Assembly (NCBI GenBank): GCA_965240325.2 | Contig: OZ251241.1 | Location: forward strand, 806,001 to 870,000 | Length of the DNA: 64,000 nucleotides | Reading direction: 5' to 3' | DNA from: Rebecca billardiae RCC1528 | Lineage: Eukaryota; Haptophyta | Shown here: positions 29,076 to 40,384 of the stretch, piece by piece | Layout of the letters: each line of letters begins with the position of its first letter | How positions within the stretch are numbered: the first letter of the stretch is position 1 | Position numbers and translations under genes: made by a program | Notes under the pieces: model-generated | Told to the model about the DNA's origin: nothing | The model's database searches: none | The model's input: only the letters and a program-made list of their open reading frames with translations

Positions 29076-30857
29076 ATGGAGGGTGGGCGCATTCGCGAGA
29101 CGCTCGGCCTCACGAGGTGTGCCGACGCGTCGGACATGACGCTGCGGGTGCTGGCTCAGTCGCTTCGCTTTGACTGGACGACATACCGCGAGCAGATCCT
29201 CGCCGGGCAGCTGCACAGCCTCGGTGCGCACGTGCAGGCACTCCTTCCGGCCGCGCACCAGCTCGCGAGCCACGCTGACGCTTCGGACGTGGCTGAGGCG
29301 CTCGAGGAGCACGTACTCGAGGCGATCAGGGCATGCGGGGAGGTCGCGCCGTGCTCATCCGCCGCTGCGCCCACCGCCGAGCTCTGCGACAGTGTTGCCG
29401 CGCTGGCAGCCGCCATATCCGCGCGGTGCGCGCACGCGGCGTGGGCCAATCAAAGCCTGCGAGCGCGGCTGAGCTGGGCGCAGCGGGCGGCTCTCTGGCG
29501 CGCGTGCCCGGCCACTCTGGAGGACGCGCTCGACTCCATCTGCGCCCGATTCCAGGCGCGCCCGTGCCTCGTCTCCCTGCGAGAGCAGGAGCCGACGGCT
29601 GCGGCTCTGGCGTGCGCGCTCGCCGCGGACAGCGATCTGGCCGGCGCCGCCATCGCTGCGCTGCGGCGCTCGCACTGGCGCGCGAGCGTCAGCGGAGGCG
29701 CGGAGGAGCGGCCGTTGTGCACGCCGTCGGCTGTGCTCGCGTGCATGTCGCTCGTCCACGAAGCCATCGACGTGGGGCCCACGCCGGCTGCACCCGGCGC
29801 CGCGCGGGCAGCGCGCGGCAGCGCGCACGATGGTCGCTGCTGGCCGCGCGCGCGACAGTCGTATGCAGCGGCGAGCTCGGACGACGGCTGGCTGCAGCCG
29901 TTCCTCATGCGGCTGTGGCTCGCGCCGACGGAGGCCGCGCTGGTCGAGCTCGAAGCTGAGCGGCTGCGCGCCCTCGCCACCGCCTGCCTGTCGCGCGCGC
30001 CCACGCGCACGCACACGCTCTGGCTCGCGCTTGCCGCACGCCCGTGTTGGGTGCGCGCCGCGCTGCGCACGCTCGCAGTGCACGGGTGTGCCCATGCGGC
30101 TGACGAGCGCGCGCGCGTGCGGGCGGCGGCGTTGTCGCTCGTCTGCTGGCACGCCCATCCGCGCGCGTGCGACGCCCGCCGCCGCGACGCTCTGGCGGCC
30201 GCGCTCCGATCCCTCGACGCGCGTGCTCGCGCCGTGCCGGCTGGCCCTGCGCCGCCGGGCGCCGCGTGGCGCGCGTCCCGACTCGCCGCACTGATTGCAG
30301 ACGGCACGTGGCATGGCGAGGTGGCTGAGATGGGCGACGCGAGCACGCGAGTGTGCTGCGCGCAGCTCCTGTTCGCGCACGCGGCGTGGGGCCGCGCTGC
30401 CCCGACCGCGGGCGATGGAAGCGCTGCCCGCGCCGCTGGCTGCTGCATCGGCCCGCTGCTGCGCGCCGCTGTCGACGCGCAGCGCGCGAGCACGTGCGCG
30501 CGCGAGGAGTGCGTCGCGGCGGAAGGCGAGCTGCTGCGCGCGCTCTTCGAGATCGCGGAGGAGACGTGTCTCGACGCGCCGGCTGGCGCGCGCGCCGTCG
30601 CGCTCGGCCGCGTGGGCGCGGAGGCGGACGCGCAGCTCAGGCAGGAGCTGCTCACAGAGGCCCGTCTCGCCGCAGATCGCGTGCGCGAGCTTGTCGCCGG
30701 CGAGGCGGGCGCTGAACCTGCTGGCGCTGCGGGCGCGCGCGGAGAGCACGACGCTGCAGGGGCGGCGCCGCGATGCCCGGTGGCGGATGCGCGCAGCAGC
30801 TACAGGCTCATCGACTCGCGGCTCAGCGGAGGCGAGCTGCATGGCGGTAGTACGTAG
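29076..30857 (+). CDS. Hypothetical Ala-rich helical protein
   Basis: 593 residues, one exon, start placed 78 bases from the divergent oxidoreductase gene. I do not recognise it. It is almost entirely predicted helix, Ala/Arg/Cys-rich, with HEAT-like amphipathic segments such as LRVLAQSLRFDWTTYREQIL and FLMRLWLAPTEAALVELEAERL. No membrane span, signal peptide or catalytic motif is visible. The even amino-acid character to the last codon supports it as a real gene over a chance frame. Confidence 0.55.
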   Translation: MEGGRIRETLGLTRCADASDMTLRVLAQSLRFDWTTYREQILAGQLHSLGAHVQALLPAAHQLASHADASDVAEALEEHVLEAIRACGEVAPCSSAAAPTAELCDSVAALAAAISARCAHAAWANQSLRARLSWAQRAALWRACPATLEDALDSICARFQARPCLVSLREQEPTAAALACALAADSDLAGAAIAALRRSHWRASVSGGAEERPLCTPSAVLACMSLVHEAIDVGPTPAAPGAARAARGSAHDGRCWPRARQSYAAASSDDGWLQPFLMRLWLAPTEAALVELEAERLRALATACLSRAPTRTHTLWLALAARPCWVRAALRTLAVHGCAHAADERARVRAAALSLVCWHAHPRACDARRRDALAAALRSLDARARAVPAGPAPPGAAWRASRLAALIADGTWHGEVAEMGDASTRVCCAQLLFAHAAWGRAAPTAGDGSAARAAGCCIGPLLRAAVDAQRASTCAREECVAAEGELLRALFEIAEETCLDAPAGARAVALGRVGAEADAQLRQELLTEARLAADRVRELVAGEAGAEPAGAAGARGEHDAAGAAPRCPVADARSSYRLIDSRLSGGELHGGST

Positions 30858-31246
30858 TCGTAGCAGCTTATCGTTATAACTTGTATCCGCCGCGCCCGCG
30901 GCGCCGATCCGACGGCGACAGCGGTCAGCGCATGGCCGGCGGCATGCAGCATCATATTATTGTCATCAAGCAAGACAAGGAGTCCCTACTCTCGATCTGC
31001 TGATGCGGCCAGTAGCAGGCAGTGCTCAGACCCCAGTCCGGCAGGCATCACCTGTCGATCGCTCGATGACGATTAAACTAATTCTTCGGACGATATTCGA
31101 CGATTCGATGCCTGCCGGCGGCGGATGAGTTTACGGTAATAAGTGTAACTCGATTCGGTGATGTCGGTCCAGCACATGCCAGAATATGCGCGCCGGCAGA
31201 TCATGCGTCGACGTACCTGGTGAGATATGCGACGCGCGTGCGTCAC
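30858..31246. other. Intergenic region between convergent genes
   Basis: About 390 bases, lower in GC than the genes, with no supported frame or repeat. Confidence 0.5.
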
Positions 31247-31818
31247 CTAGTCGCACACATACTCGCCCTTTGTAGCTCGGATGCACTTGGCGTAGCCAAA
31301 GATCTGCGGGGCCAGGGGACGCGGCGCGGCGCGAGGATGGGTGAGCGCGTGAGCGCGTGCGTGCTGCCCGCGCCGGGAAGCACGGCGTGGGGGGGACGTG
31401 GGCGCCGGCAGCGGCGCACATTGCCGAGATTTGGCGAGCCCGAATAGGCCCCGGTGGCTTCCCCGATATTCGCGCCGTAGATGTTGCCAATATCTGGTGA
31501 TCCGGCGATCATGTTGCCTATGTGCGCAGCCTCAATGTTGCCTATGTCTGGAGACGCGACAATCATCGTGGCGACCTGGGCGGCCTCGAGGTTGCCCAGG
31601 GTCGGAGATGCAGTGACGATGTCGCCAACCTGCAGGCCCATCACGTTGAGCAGCGACGGCGAGCCGACAATCATCGTGGCTGTTTGCATGCCGATCACGT
31701 TGGCCAGGCACGGCGAGCCCGCGACCAGCATGCCGGCCTGCAGCCCGATGACGTTCACCGAGAGCGGCGAGCCAGCTGGGAGGGCGGTCATCGCCATGGG
31801 CGAGATGTTGATGGCCAT
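31247..31818 (-). CDS. Protein of 18-residue GSP/ASP repeats, likely beta-solenoid
   Basis: Two exons (31420-31818 and 31247-31303) give 151 residues. After a short start (MAINISPMAMTALP) at least six units follow with the pattern N-[VIL]-x-G/A-x-Q/H/N-x6-[GA]-S-P-x-[LI]-x; five are exactly 18 residues and the last is 21. Examples are NVIGMQTATMIVGSPSLL and NIEAAHIGNMIAGSPDIG. Exon 2 adds IFGYAKCIRATKGEYVCD and the stop. The donor follows the sixth unit directly. The alternation of hydrophobic residues with a regular SP turn fits a parallel beta-helix. Possible roles include ice or polysaccharide binding or a structural fibre; none is shown. There is no signal peptide or membrane span. The GSP turn recalls PAAR-like tips, but the zinc ligands are absent. 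Confidence 0.7.
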
Positions 31819-32664
31819 AGCCGCGCAGAGCCGACGCCGAGCTTGCACGGGAACCGCGCTACACTCGGCGACGGGCCTACCCCATCGTCCAGCCCCACCT
31901 CACTTTCTCGGGGGCCGTCGCGGACCGACGCGCTTGCTCAATGCTCACCGACCAGCTTTTCGCAGGCTGTGGACGTGAGAAGTGCATCCGGAAAAAGCGG
32001 TCCGGCTCCATTGCCGTCACGAACCCGAGACGTGGCGTGCAAAAAACTCGGCGCGCGCAGAGCGTGCGCACAGCCTTTCATCAGCGCACGCTCGCGACTC
32101 GAGCTGTGACAATGATGACTGCTGTGATGATGTCGCCCGATGCCCCGAAGCCGAAGGCCGCCTCTAGACGGCACCGCGGCCCGTGCGATGCCGCAGCGGT
32201 GACATCGGTTCTAGGTGGTCGAGCGGCAGTGCTCGTCATTCGAATGTATCATGCACGGGTACAGCCTAGTCGCGACTCAGACTAGTCACTGGATGACTTG
32301 GGGACGCCCGCGTCGCAACCCAATGAGAAGCGCCTCGCCGACAACCCGCTGGCGAGCCCCGGCGCGCGAGTCCGCGCAGCGCCGCAGCACCAGGAGGGCT
32401 CGACTGATCACCCGCGGCCGGCTGGCTGGCCGCCAGTCACTCCGGGGCCGCGCCTCACAATCCCACTGCGCCGGGACGCCGCTCGTGCCGCGAGCGTCCG
32501 CCGGCGAGGCGCCAGGCTGCGCGCTCTCCGCTCGCAAAGGCTGCCGTGCCGTCCTCTTGCTCGCAGCGTCCGGGCGTCTGCAGCACCCGTGAGCCGCGAG
32601 CGCGCCGCCGGTACAAGCGCGGCTCCAGCGCCGCCCGTCCGGGCGTGGGCACACACGGCCGCGC
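31819..32664. other. Intergenic region
   Basis: About 850 bases between two minus-strand genes. Long open frames here are compositional. It should contain the promoter of the repeat protein. Nothing further is recognised. Confidence 0.5.
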
Positions 32665-33453
32665 TTACTCCGAGCACGAGCCCGACTTGGACGTGAGGAT
32701 CAGGCCGACGATGAGACCGTACAGACCGAGCGCCTCCGCGAAGATCAGGATGAGCACCATGCCGACGTACAGCTTGGGCTGGTGTGCCGAGGCGCGCACG
32801 CCCGCGTCACCGACGATGCCGATGGCGATACCCGCGGCGAGGCCGCTGAGGCCGCACGCGAGGCCGCCCGACAGGTGCGCGAAGCCCTGGAAGAGCGAGT
32901 ACGACGGCTTGGCGCCCTCCGAGGGCGTGACTGCGCGGCCAAGCGAACGGCGGGCGCGGTGGAGACGGGGGCGGGGGACGCGATGCGCGCGGTCATGCGA
33001 GTGCGCGGGTGCGTGGTGTGGGCCCAGATGCCAGGGGCACACCGCCCGCGCGCTTCGCGCGCCGCCAGCGCTGCTCGCGCGGTTGCTAAGCGGGGGGGCG
33101 GCACGCACCGCCGTTGCCAATGATGACAGCAATGATGAGGCCGTAGATACCGAGCACTCCCGCCATGATAACCGGGATGATGCTCTTCATGACCAGATCC
33201 GGCTTCAACACACCCATGGACGAGATGCCGACACCACTCTTCGCAGTCCCGTACGCAGCGCCAAGGTCTGCGCAATAGGCAGGATGATGCAGGCGGGCGC
33301 GCGCTCGTCAGGCATCGCGCGCACATGGCATGGAGTGTGCGCGCCGAGCAAGCGGCGGCGCGGGCGCGTACTGGCGAAGATGAGCGCCGCGGCGGCACCC
33401 ATGAAGCCGAAGAACGGCGCCGACGGCGGGCAGAGCGGGTCGAGCTCGGGCAT
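32665..33453 (-). CDS. V-type H+-ATPase proteolipid subunit c
   Basis: Forms the proton-carrying rotor ring of the vacuolar ATPase. Three exons (33372-33453, 33109-33267, 32665-32930) give 168 residues, with the junctions restoring [16 protein letters not shown] and [12 protein letters not shown]. Four membrane helices form two hairpins. The first includes [20 protein letters not shown]. The last, [20 protein letters not shown], has the proton-binding glutamate (Glu146). The block [20 protein letters not shown] is the family signature. It is slightly longer than animal subunit c (about 155) because of a polar C-terminus (SKSGSCSE). Confidence 0.95.
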
Positions 33454-34869
33454 GATGTCTGCTGCTGCGGGAGGCTGCCACTTGAGCTCCTTCGGCGAAC
33501 TGCGCAGAGATCGGGGCGTCCTCGGTGCCTGGGCAGAGGCCCGCTGCCCTGCGCGGGCGCATCTGGGTCCGGGGGCGCGGCCCTTTTCATCAAAGAGTCC
33601 GGCCGACCGGCCGTGGACCCACCCGTGTCCCAAGGGTGGTCGTGTCCGGCCTTCGCAACCAAGTCTGAAATGGGTCGCAGTCCGGCGGCTCGAGCCGCGT
33701 TCGCGATTGCCCAGCGACCGGACTTCAGACTGGGAGTCGCTCGGCTGAATGACATGAGCCTTGATGGCGCACGCCCGGGATGCATGCGGCGTCGCAAGTG
33801 TTGAGGATGACGTCGAGCGCAGTCTTCCACCGCACTGACGGAAAGTGTCGAACGTCGATCGCTCCCGCCGACCAGCGCGCTTCGGGCCACTCAGCCAGTG
33901 TGTCCTAACGCGGCTTCAAAACACGGCGGAGCGTTATGACTCACCCCAATGCCGCGCGAGCGTGCAGATGCCAGCAGCTCTGTTCGACGAAGCACGGCTA
34001 ATCTAAACGTCTGGCGTAGAGCGGGCGGCTTGTCTTTAGAAACTCCAAGACGGCGCGTGCTGCGCGCCGGTGGCAAACACAATGAAACCTGACATGTCAC
34101 AACAGGTCTCCGCATCACTTGCAGTGGCGAGAGGGCTCCAGCAAATGAGAGCAAAGTAGGGGTGCGCAGGAGGAGCGGAAGAACATACTCTCGGCCGTAC
34201 TATGTACGAGAATTACCGTTTCCGGCTTGCGGTCGTCAGCGGGCGCATGCTTTGCGAGCGTGTCACACTGTCAGATGCATGCGTTCATCGGCGCAACTTC
34301 AAGTGAACCTGCTGCTTGCACTACGCTCGTTTTCAAAGCGCGACAGCTGGTTCGAGCTCCGTAGCCGGACATGTCTCTTAGATTGCTCTGAGGACTATGC
34401 CCGGCTCGGCGTGACGCGCATCGCCCGCCCATCACTGCCGCACTCGCTTCCCCGGCCAAGCTAGTGAATCTTGCACTCACCCCGACAATGCACGGACACG
34501 ATACTGTAGGGCAGTAGAGCGCGCGAGCGATGCACTGTACCGTGCTCGTAGCTCACCCTAGCGTCTACAACAGGCCAGCACAAAGCCCTTGGCCCTTCAG
34601 ACTCGCGACGTCACAAGGAACCACCAGCCAACGGTCGGGCGAGCTGGTGGTCATTGCGCCTTGACGGCCGACGGCATCGGCCGGGGTGACGACGTCGAGA
34701 GATTCCAGGCAGACTTTAAAAAAAATGGAAGATGGGTGGCGAGCGGGGCGGCGGCCCAGCACCACCGACCACAAACGCCGACGACAGCAAGCAGCCGAGT
34801 TTCGACACCGACATTACTACGGCCCGACCTGTTTCATGCGCAGTGTTTCGAGTTCATCAGCAGCGCGTA
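33454..34869. other. Intergenic region upstream of V-ATPase subunit c
   Basis: About 1.4 kb with no supported frame. GC falls from 33900 onward. No tRNA or repeat copy noticed until the palindrome at 34870. Confidence 0.5.
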
Positions 34870-35000
34870 GCGGGCGTCAATCTCGCCTGCCTGAGCTGTG
34901 TGCGTCTCTTATTCTTAGTAAACTGTAAAACATAGTAAACTGTACAGTTTACTAAGAATAAGAGACGCACACAGCTCAGGCAGGCGAGATTGACGCCCGC
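34870..35000. repeat. 58-base inverted repeat built on a dispersed 46-base unit
   Basis: Arms 34870-34927 and 34943-35000 are perfect inverted copies of 58 bases around a 15-base spacer. Each arm contains a unit (GAGACGCACACAGCTCAGGC in one orientation) that also occurs alone at 48407-48451 and 52054-52099. The spacer contains a further partial copy of the arm end (TAGTAAACTG). This looks like a small foldback or MITE-type element; no clear target duplication flanks it. Confidence 0.85.
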
Positions 35001-35264
35001 CAACTGTCACCGCCCATGAAGCCGTCGCCGATGGTAGCGCCGCCGGAAAAACGGTAACGAGGCGATAACTTTGGTGCACGTGCGGGTAGATTTCGCGCAG
35101 CAAGATCCCTTTTCTGGGCCCTGGCCTACTCATCAGCAACCTCTCGTCAACTCATCGAATCATCGATAGAATGATGTGGGTGCAAGGGGTCTTACAAATA
35201 ACCCGTGGGTGGGTTGTTGGCGCAAGGTTCTCCCACGCCTCTCGGCACTCGGCAGCGGCGAGTT

Positions 35265-36362
35265 GAAGATTCCAAGGGTGGTCAGGGTCGCCGACTCCAG
35301 CGGAGTCCGGCGCCGGAGCTTCGCTTACAGATTTTTGCAGCGGAGCGGCGCGCGCGGCCGCCGCCGCTGCGGTGGGCCGCTCGGGACGTGCACGGCGTGG
35401 GCTCGTGCGGCCGCTGCCGCGCACGCCGAGCGATCTGGCGCGGTGTCGCGGCTGGTTGATGGCCTCGCGCGCCCCAGCGCGCCGCGCGCCTTGCCTGACT
35501 TCGCCTGTCTCGCGCCTTGGCCGCCGTGCACTCATGCGCCGCCAAACCGCAAGCTCGGCATACCTCTCAGCCGAGCGTGCACGTGCCTTGCGCGACGCGA
35601 CGCGGGCATTGCCGCCGGGCGATGTAGGCGTAGTGTGAGCGCGCGCCGTGAAGCCTCGGCGCGGATCGAGAACAATGAAATGATGCCGCGTACGCGCGTG
35701 GACCGTCTGTTCGTTGAGCAGTGCAGAAAGCTGCACGACTGACTCTCTTGCCGGGGCGATCGTCACGTCGCATCGTCACGCAAGGCTCACACACACGTCA
35801 TAGTGGCCTTCGTCGTTTTGGCTACAACGCTCGACTAGAGTTCACGAGTCGCAGCGTCGCGATATCCCATCGTTCAACGGAGGACCGTGGTGATGTCCAT
35901 TGGTGGTTGATGCGTCAGCAGTTGTCGACCGAGCTGACCGAGACGTTGAAGACACTCTCGATCCGCGCCGAGGCTTCACGGCGCGCGCTCACACTACGCC
36001 TACATCGCCCGGCGGCAATGCCCGCGTCGCGTCGCGCAAGGCACGTGCACGCTCGGCTGAGAGGTATGCCGAGCTTGCGGTTTGGCGGCGCATGAGTGCA
36101 CGGCGGCCAAGGCGCGAGACAGGCGAAGTCAGGCAAGGCGCGCGGCGCGCTGGGGCGCGCGAGGCCATCAACCAGCAGCGACACCGCGCCAGATCGCTCG
36201 GCGTGCGCGGCAGCGGCCGCACGAGCCCACGCCGTGCACGTCCCGAGCGGCCCGCCGCAGCGGCGGCGGCCGCGCGCGCCGCTCCGCTGCAAAAATCTGT
36301 AAGCGAAGCTCCGGCGCCGGACTCCGCTGGAGTCGGCGACCCTGACCACCCTTGAAGATTCC
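35265..36362. mobile_element. Mutator-like non-autonomous element with long inverted repeats and 9-base target duplication
   Basis: A 9-base direct repeat GAAGATTCC (35265-35273 and 36354-36362) flanks a 1,080-base element (35274-36353). Its ends are 398-base inverted repeats (35274-35671 and 35956-36353), starting AAGGGTGGTCAGGGTCGCCG, that differ at only a few positions. The 284-base centre holds no transposase. Nine-base duplications with long terminal inverted repeats are the hallmark of Mutator-like elements; a foldback element is the alternative. The near-identical arms suggest a recent insertion. It sits 88 bases before the ATG of the Patched-like gene, in that gene's likely promoter or leader. 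Open frames in the arms are mirror images of each other and are not treated as genes. Confidence 0.85.
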
Positions 36363-36450
36363 CTCGTCGAGAAGCTACGACGCGATTTTGCGAGCGGGTC
36401 CACCGTCCGTGGAAGGTGCATCAGCCAGCAGCTCGCGCAGGTCTCCACGG

Positions 36451-39400
36451 ATGTCGCCGCCGGGCGTCGCGACTACGCCTGGCACGAAGGCCGCGATGAC
36501 TACGGGCCCCGCCGAGCCCCCGCCGGCCGGCCCGATCGACCGCATCAAGCGCGCCCTGGACCTTGAGCGCTGGTTCGAGCGCATGGCCGAGGTGATCGTG
36601 AAGCACCCGCTCAAGTTCATCTTGCTCTCGGCTTTGCTCACCGGCCTCGCCGCGTCGGGCAACCGCGTGCTGCAGAACGAGACGCGGCCGGACAAGCAGT
36701 GGGTGCCGCGCGGCGCGACCGCCCTCGAGCACAAGGAGTACGTCGACTCCACCTGGCCCGGCGAGCTCTCGTTCAACGTGTTCATCGCGACGCCGAAGAA
36801 GGCGGGCGACAACCTGCTCTCCGCAAAGTACGTGCGCGAGCTCAGCGCGATCGACGACCGGATCAAGAAGCTGGTGGTGGACGGCGACGCGGTGAAGAGC
36901 GCGCTCTACCCCGACCTCTCCGACGCCGCGTACGAGGACTTCGCCGGCCGCTGGACGTACGACGAGACGGACGCGGACGACGACGAGGGCGACGTGCTGC
37001 GGCAGAAGTGCTTCGCGTTCGGCCCGACGTGCGGCCAGCTCTCGCTGCTCGAGGTGTTCGGGTACGACGGGGCGGTGATCGAGCGCGTCGAGGACGACGA
37101 CGTGCTCGGCGCCGTCAACTTCTGGGGCGACCAGAAGCGCCGCTGCCCCGTGAGCATCGCGTTCTCGAGCTCGCCGTGCCGCGACGCGAGCGAGTGGGTG
37201 TCTGGCGCCAACGAGGACGCGTGCCAGGAGCTCGAGACGTCGGCGGACCGGCTGGCGTGCGGGAGCGCGGTGACGGCGTACTGCAACGAGACCTGCCCCG
37301 ACGCGCGCGCCGACTCGTGCGAGGACAAGGGCTGCGCCTCGGCCAGCGGCTTTGCGGCGCTCTCGGCCGCGACTGCGAACGGCGGCCGGCCGGCGGCGGC
37401 CGAGCTCGAGCCCTTCCAGATCGACACGGTGGCGTCGTCGGGCGCGACGGGGCCGGCGAAGGAGAACGGGCGGATCGCGGGCGCCAAGGCGGTGCGCGGC
37501 GCGTACTACCTGCAGCGCGCCGAGCTCGTCGTCGAGGGCGACGCGGAGGACCCGATCTCAGACGAATGGGAGCGACTGGCGCTGTGCGAGCTCGGCATCC
37601 CGGCGGGCGACTTCACCGCCGCTGACTGCCCCGGCTCGGAGCTGCTGACGTTCACGGCGACGTTCTCGCGCTCGCTCGGCGACGAGTTCGGCTCGGCGAT
37701 CCAGGCGGACATCGCCTCGCTCGGCATCGCGTACGTCGGCATCCTGCTGTACATGGCGCTGATGCTCTCGGCGTGCGACCCGGTACACTCGATGCTCGGC
37801 ATGTCGATCGTGACGGTGCTGATCGTGCTGATGGCGTTCGGCTCGTGCCTCGGGCTGGGCGGGTACTTCGGGCTGTTCAACAACAACCTGAACAACAACA
37901 TCCCCTTCCTGCTGCTCGGCCTCGGCGTCGACGACGCCTTCGTCCTCGCCGGCGAGTACGCGCGCGCCACGCTGGGCGACCCGAGCGCGACGCCCGAGCA
38001 GCGCGTGGTCTCGGCGGTGAAGTACGGCGGCGTGAGCATCCTGATCACGTCGCTCACGGACGGGCTGGCGTTCCTCGTCGGCTCGAACACGGACCTGCCC
38101 GCGCTCTCGTGGTTCTGCGCCTTCGCCGGCATCGGCGTCTTCTTCACCTTCATCTTCCAGCTCACCTTCTTCGTGCCGTTCCTGTTGCTCAACGCCAAGC
38201 GCGCCGAGGCAAACCGGTACGACCTGCTCTGCTGCGCCAAGTCGAGCAAGGAGCACGCGTTCGACGAGCCGCAGGGCGGGTGCTGCTTCTTCTCGTGCTG
38301 CGGGATCAAGGTGCGCACCGGCGTGCTCGAGCAGGCGCTCGGCCGCTTCGGCCGCGCCATCATGACCAAGCCGGGCAAGGTGAGCGTCCTGGCCATCTTT
38401 GCGACGCTGCTCTCGGTTGGCATCGTCGGCTGCACGCGCATCACAAAGGACTTCCAGCTCGAGTGGTTCATCCCGGACGACTCGTAAGCGCGGCGCGCGC
38501 GCGCGAGAGAGAGGGATTCGAAGCGGGGCCGCGGCGCCGTGTCGCGCGCCGCGCGCCGCACGCCGCACACCGCACACCGCCGCACGCGCGCCCACCCGTC
38601 GCTCACGCACGCGCTCTCGCGCGCCCGCCCGCCCGCCCGCCCGCGCGCGCGCCCGGCTGCAGCTACGTGAAGACGTTCATCGCGCAGAACGACGAGTACT
38701 TCAGCGGCGGCTCGCCCTTCTCGGTGTACACGCAGGAGATGGACTACTTCCGCTCGCAGGGCGCCCTCTCCGAGCTGGGCGACTTCCTCCGCGACTCCAA
38801 GTACGTCGACCAGGACGAGGACATCGACGACTGGGCCCGGGAGTTCAAGGCGTACGCGAAGTCGCTGCCGCAGGCGGAGGCGGAGGATTGGCTGGACAAC
38901 GACGGGCACTTCAAGGACGGCGGGACGTACTACGAGCAGCTCGTGCGGTGGTACCACGGCGCGGGCAGCGCGTTCCGCTCCTCCATCCAGTTCGTCGACA
39001 CCGACTGCGACAACGCCAACCGCTGGCCAGACTGCAAGCCGGGCGAGGGCGTCGCCGCGTCCAAGCTGGGCGCCACGCTCGCGCTGCAGTTCACGCAGAC
39101 CGGCGTCGACCGGTACAACACGATGGTGGCGCTGCGCGAGCAGGTGGGCGCGATCATCCCGACCGCGTTCCCGTACTCCATCCAGTTCATCTTCTGGGAG
39201 GAGATCGGCACGATCGACGTCGAGCTCACGCGCAACCTGCTGATCTGCGGCGTGGTCATCCTGTGCGTCGTCTTCCTCCTGATCCCGCAGAAGCGCTCGG
39301 CGGTGCGCGCGCGGCCGCGCGTGCGCCGTGGCGCGCGCGCGCTGTCGTCGGCCGTGCCGCGCGCGCGAGCGCGCGAGCACCGCGCGCGGGCGCGGGCGCT

Positions 39401-39982
39401 GGCTGGGCTGGCACACGCCGCGCGCCGACACGCCTCCGCCTCCGCCCTCGCCGCCGCCCCCGCGGCACCGCGCAGGTGTTTGTGATCCTGGCGATCTTCA
39501 TGTCCGTGGTCGACCTGGTGGGCTTTTTGTACTGGTGGGATGTGACCATCTCGTCGGTCTCGACGATCTACATCCTGATCTCGGTGGGGCTGGCGGTGGA
39601 CTACTCCGCGCACATCGCGCACATGTTCGTCGTGTCCGAGGGCAGCGCGGACGAGCGCGCCGTGCGCGCGCTCGAGCGCATCGGCCCGTCGGTCTTCAAC
39701 GCGGTCTGCTCGACGATGATCGCCGTGCTCGTGCTCTCCACCTCGCAGTCGTACATCTTCCGGACCTTCTTCAAGGCGCTCTTCCTCACCGTCGCGATCG
39801 GCGGCGTGCACGGCCTGGTGCTGCTGCCCGTGCTGCTCTCGCTCTTCGGCGGGGCGAAGGCGGAGGAGGGGAGCGCCGAGGCACCGGCTGCGCCCGTGCC
39901 CGCCGCCAAGGCGCCGCCCACGGCGGACGTGGAGCTCGAGAACGCCGTCGAGGACGTTGGCGGCAGTAACTACAAGGAATAG
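36451..39982 (+). CDS. Patched/NPC1-like RND transporter with sterol-sensing domain
   Basis: Three exons (36451-38483, 38663-39302, 39476-39982) give 1,059 residues. A first span (KHPLKFILLSALLTGLAASG) precedes a Cys-rich lumenal domain with many paired cysteines (about residues 190-300). A sterol-sensing-type bundle follows, with the RND motif GLGVDDAFVL. A second lumenal domain (exon 2, starting YVKTFIAQNDEYFSGG) and a second bundle with VGLAVDYSAHIAHMF complete the two-fold architecture. This is the Patched/PTCHD/NPC1 family of proton- or sodium-coupled lipid transporters; the particular ligand is unknown. An alternative start is 36496. The C-terminal tail is short and Ala/Pro-rich. Both introns are GC-rich; intron 1 has a GA run. 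A Mutator-like element lies just upstream. Confidence 0.9.
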
Positions 39983-40384
39983 GCTGCGCTGCTGCTAAGT
40001 CACCGTCGATCCGCCTGCTCGCGTCATCATCATATACATATATCAGCAGCAGCGCGCGGTGCCATCGATCGTCTCCGCAGCGGTGCACGCCAGCAGATCG
40101 ACTATATATTAATAATTAAATTTTCAAAATAATAAGCAGCGTATATATATTAAAATAATATTATTATTTATTACAATTCGACACTGCTGACAGCCGCCCA
40201 CGCCACCGGCACCGGCCGTCATCACTGATTCACTGCGAGTGCGACCGCCGGCAGATCAGACCTGCGCTGATGGTGAATGCAGAATGAAGAGAGCGCGCGC
40301 ATACCCCCGGCCCCATCGAATAATTTCTGTACGACCTGCTGATCACATCATCGTCATCATCGTGTTGCGCAACGTTGAGAGACT
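39983..40384. other. AT-rich intergenic region between convergent genes
   Basis: Contains a marked AT-rich block at about 40080-40190 (runs of TATATA, AATAAT and TTATTA) unlike the GC-rich surroundings. It probably holds the 3' ends of both flanking genes. No gene is seen. Confidence 0.55.

Noticed and set aside
31247-31818. PAAR-type spike protein
   Set aside because: The GSP turn is shared, but the zinc-binding His/Cys pattern and overall PAAR length are missing.
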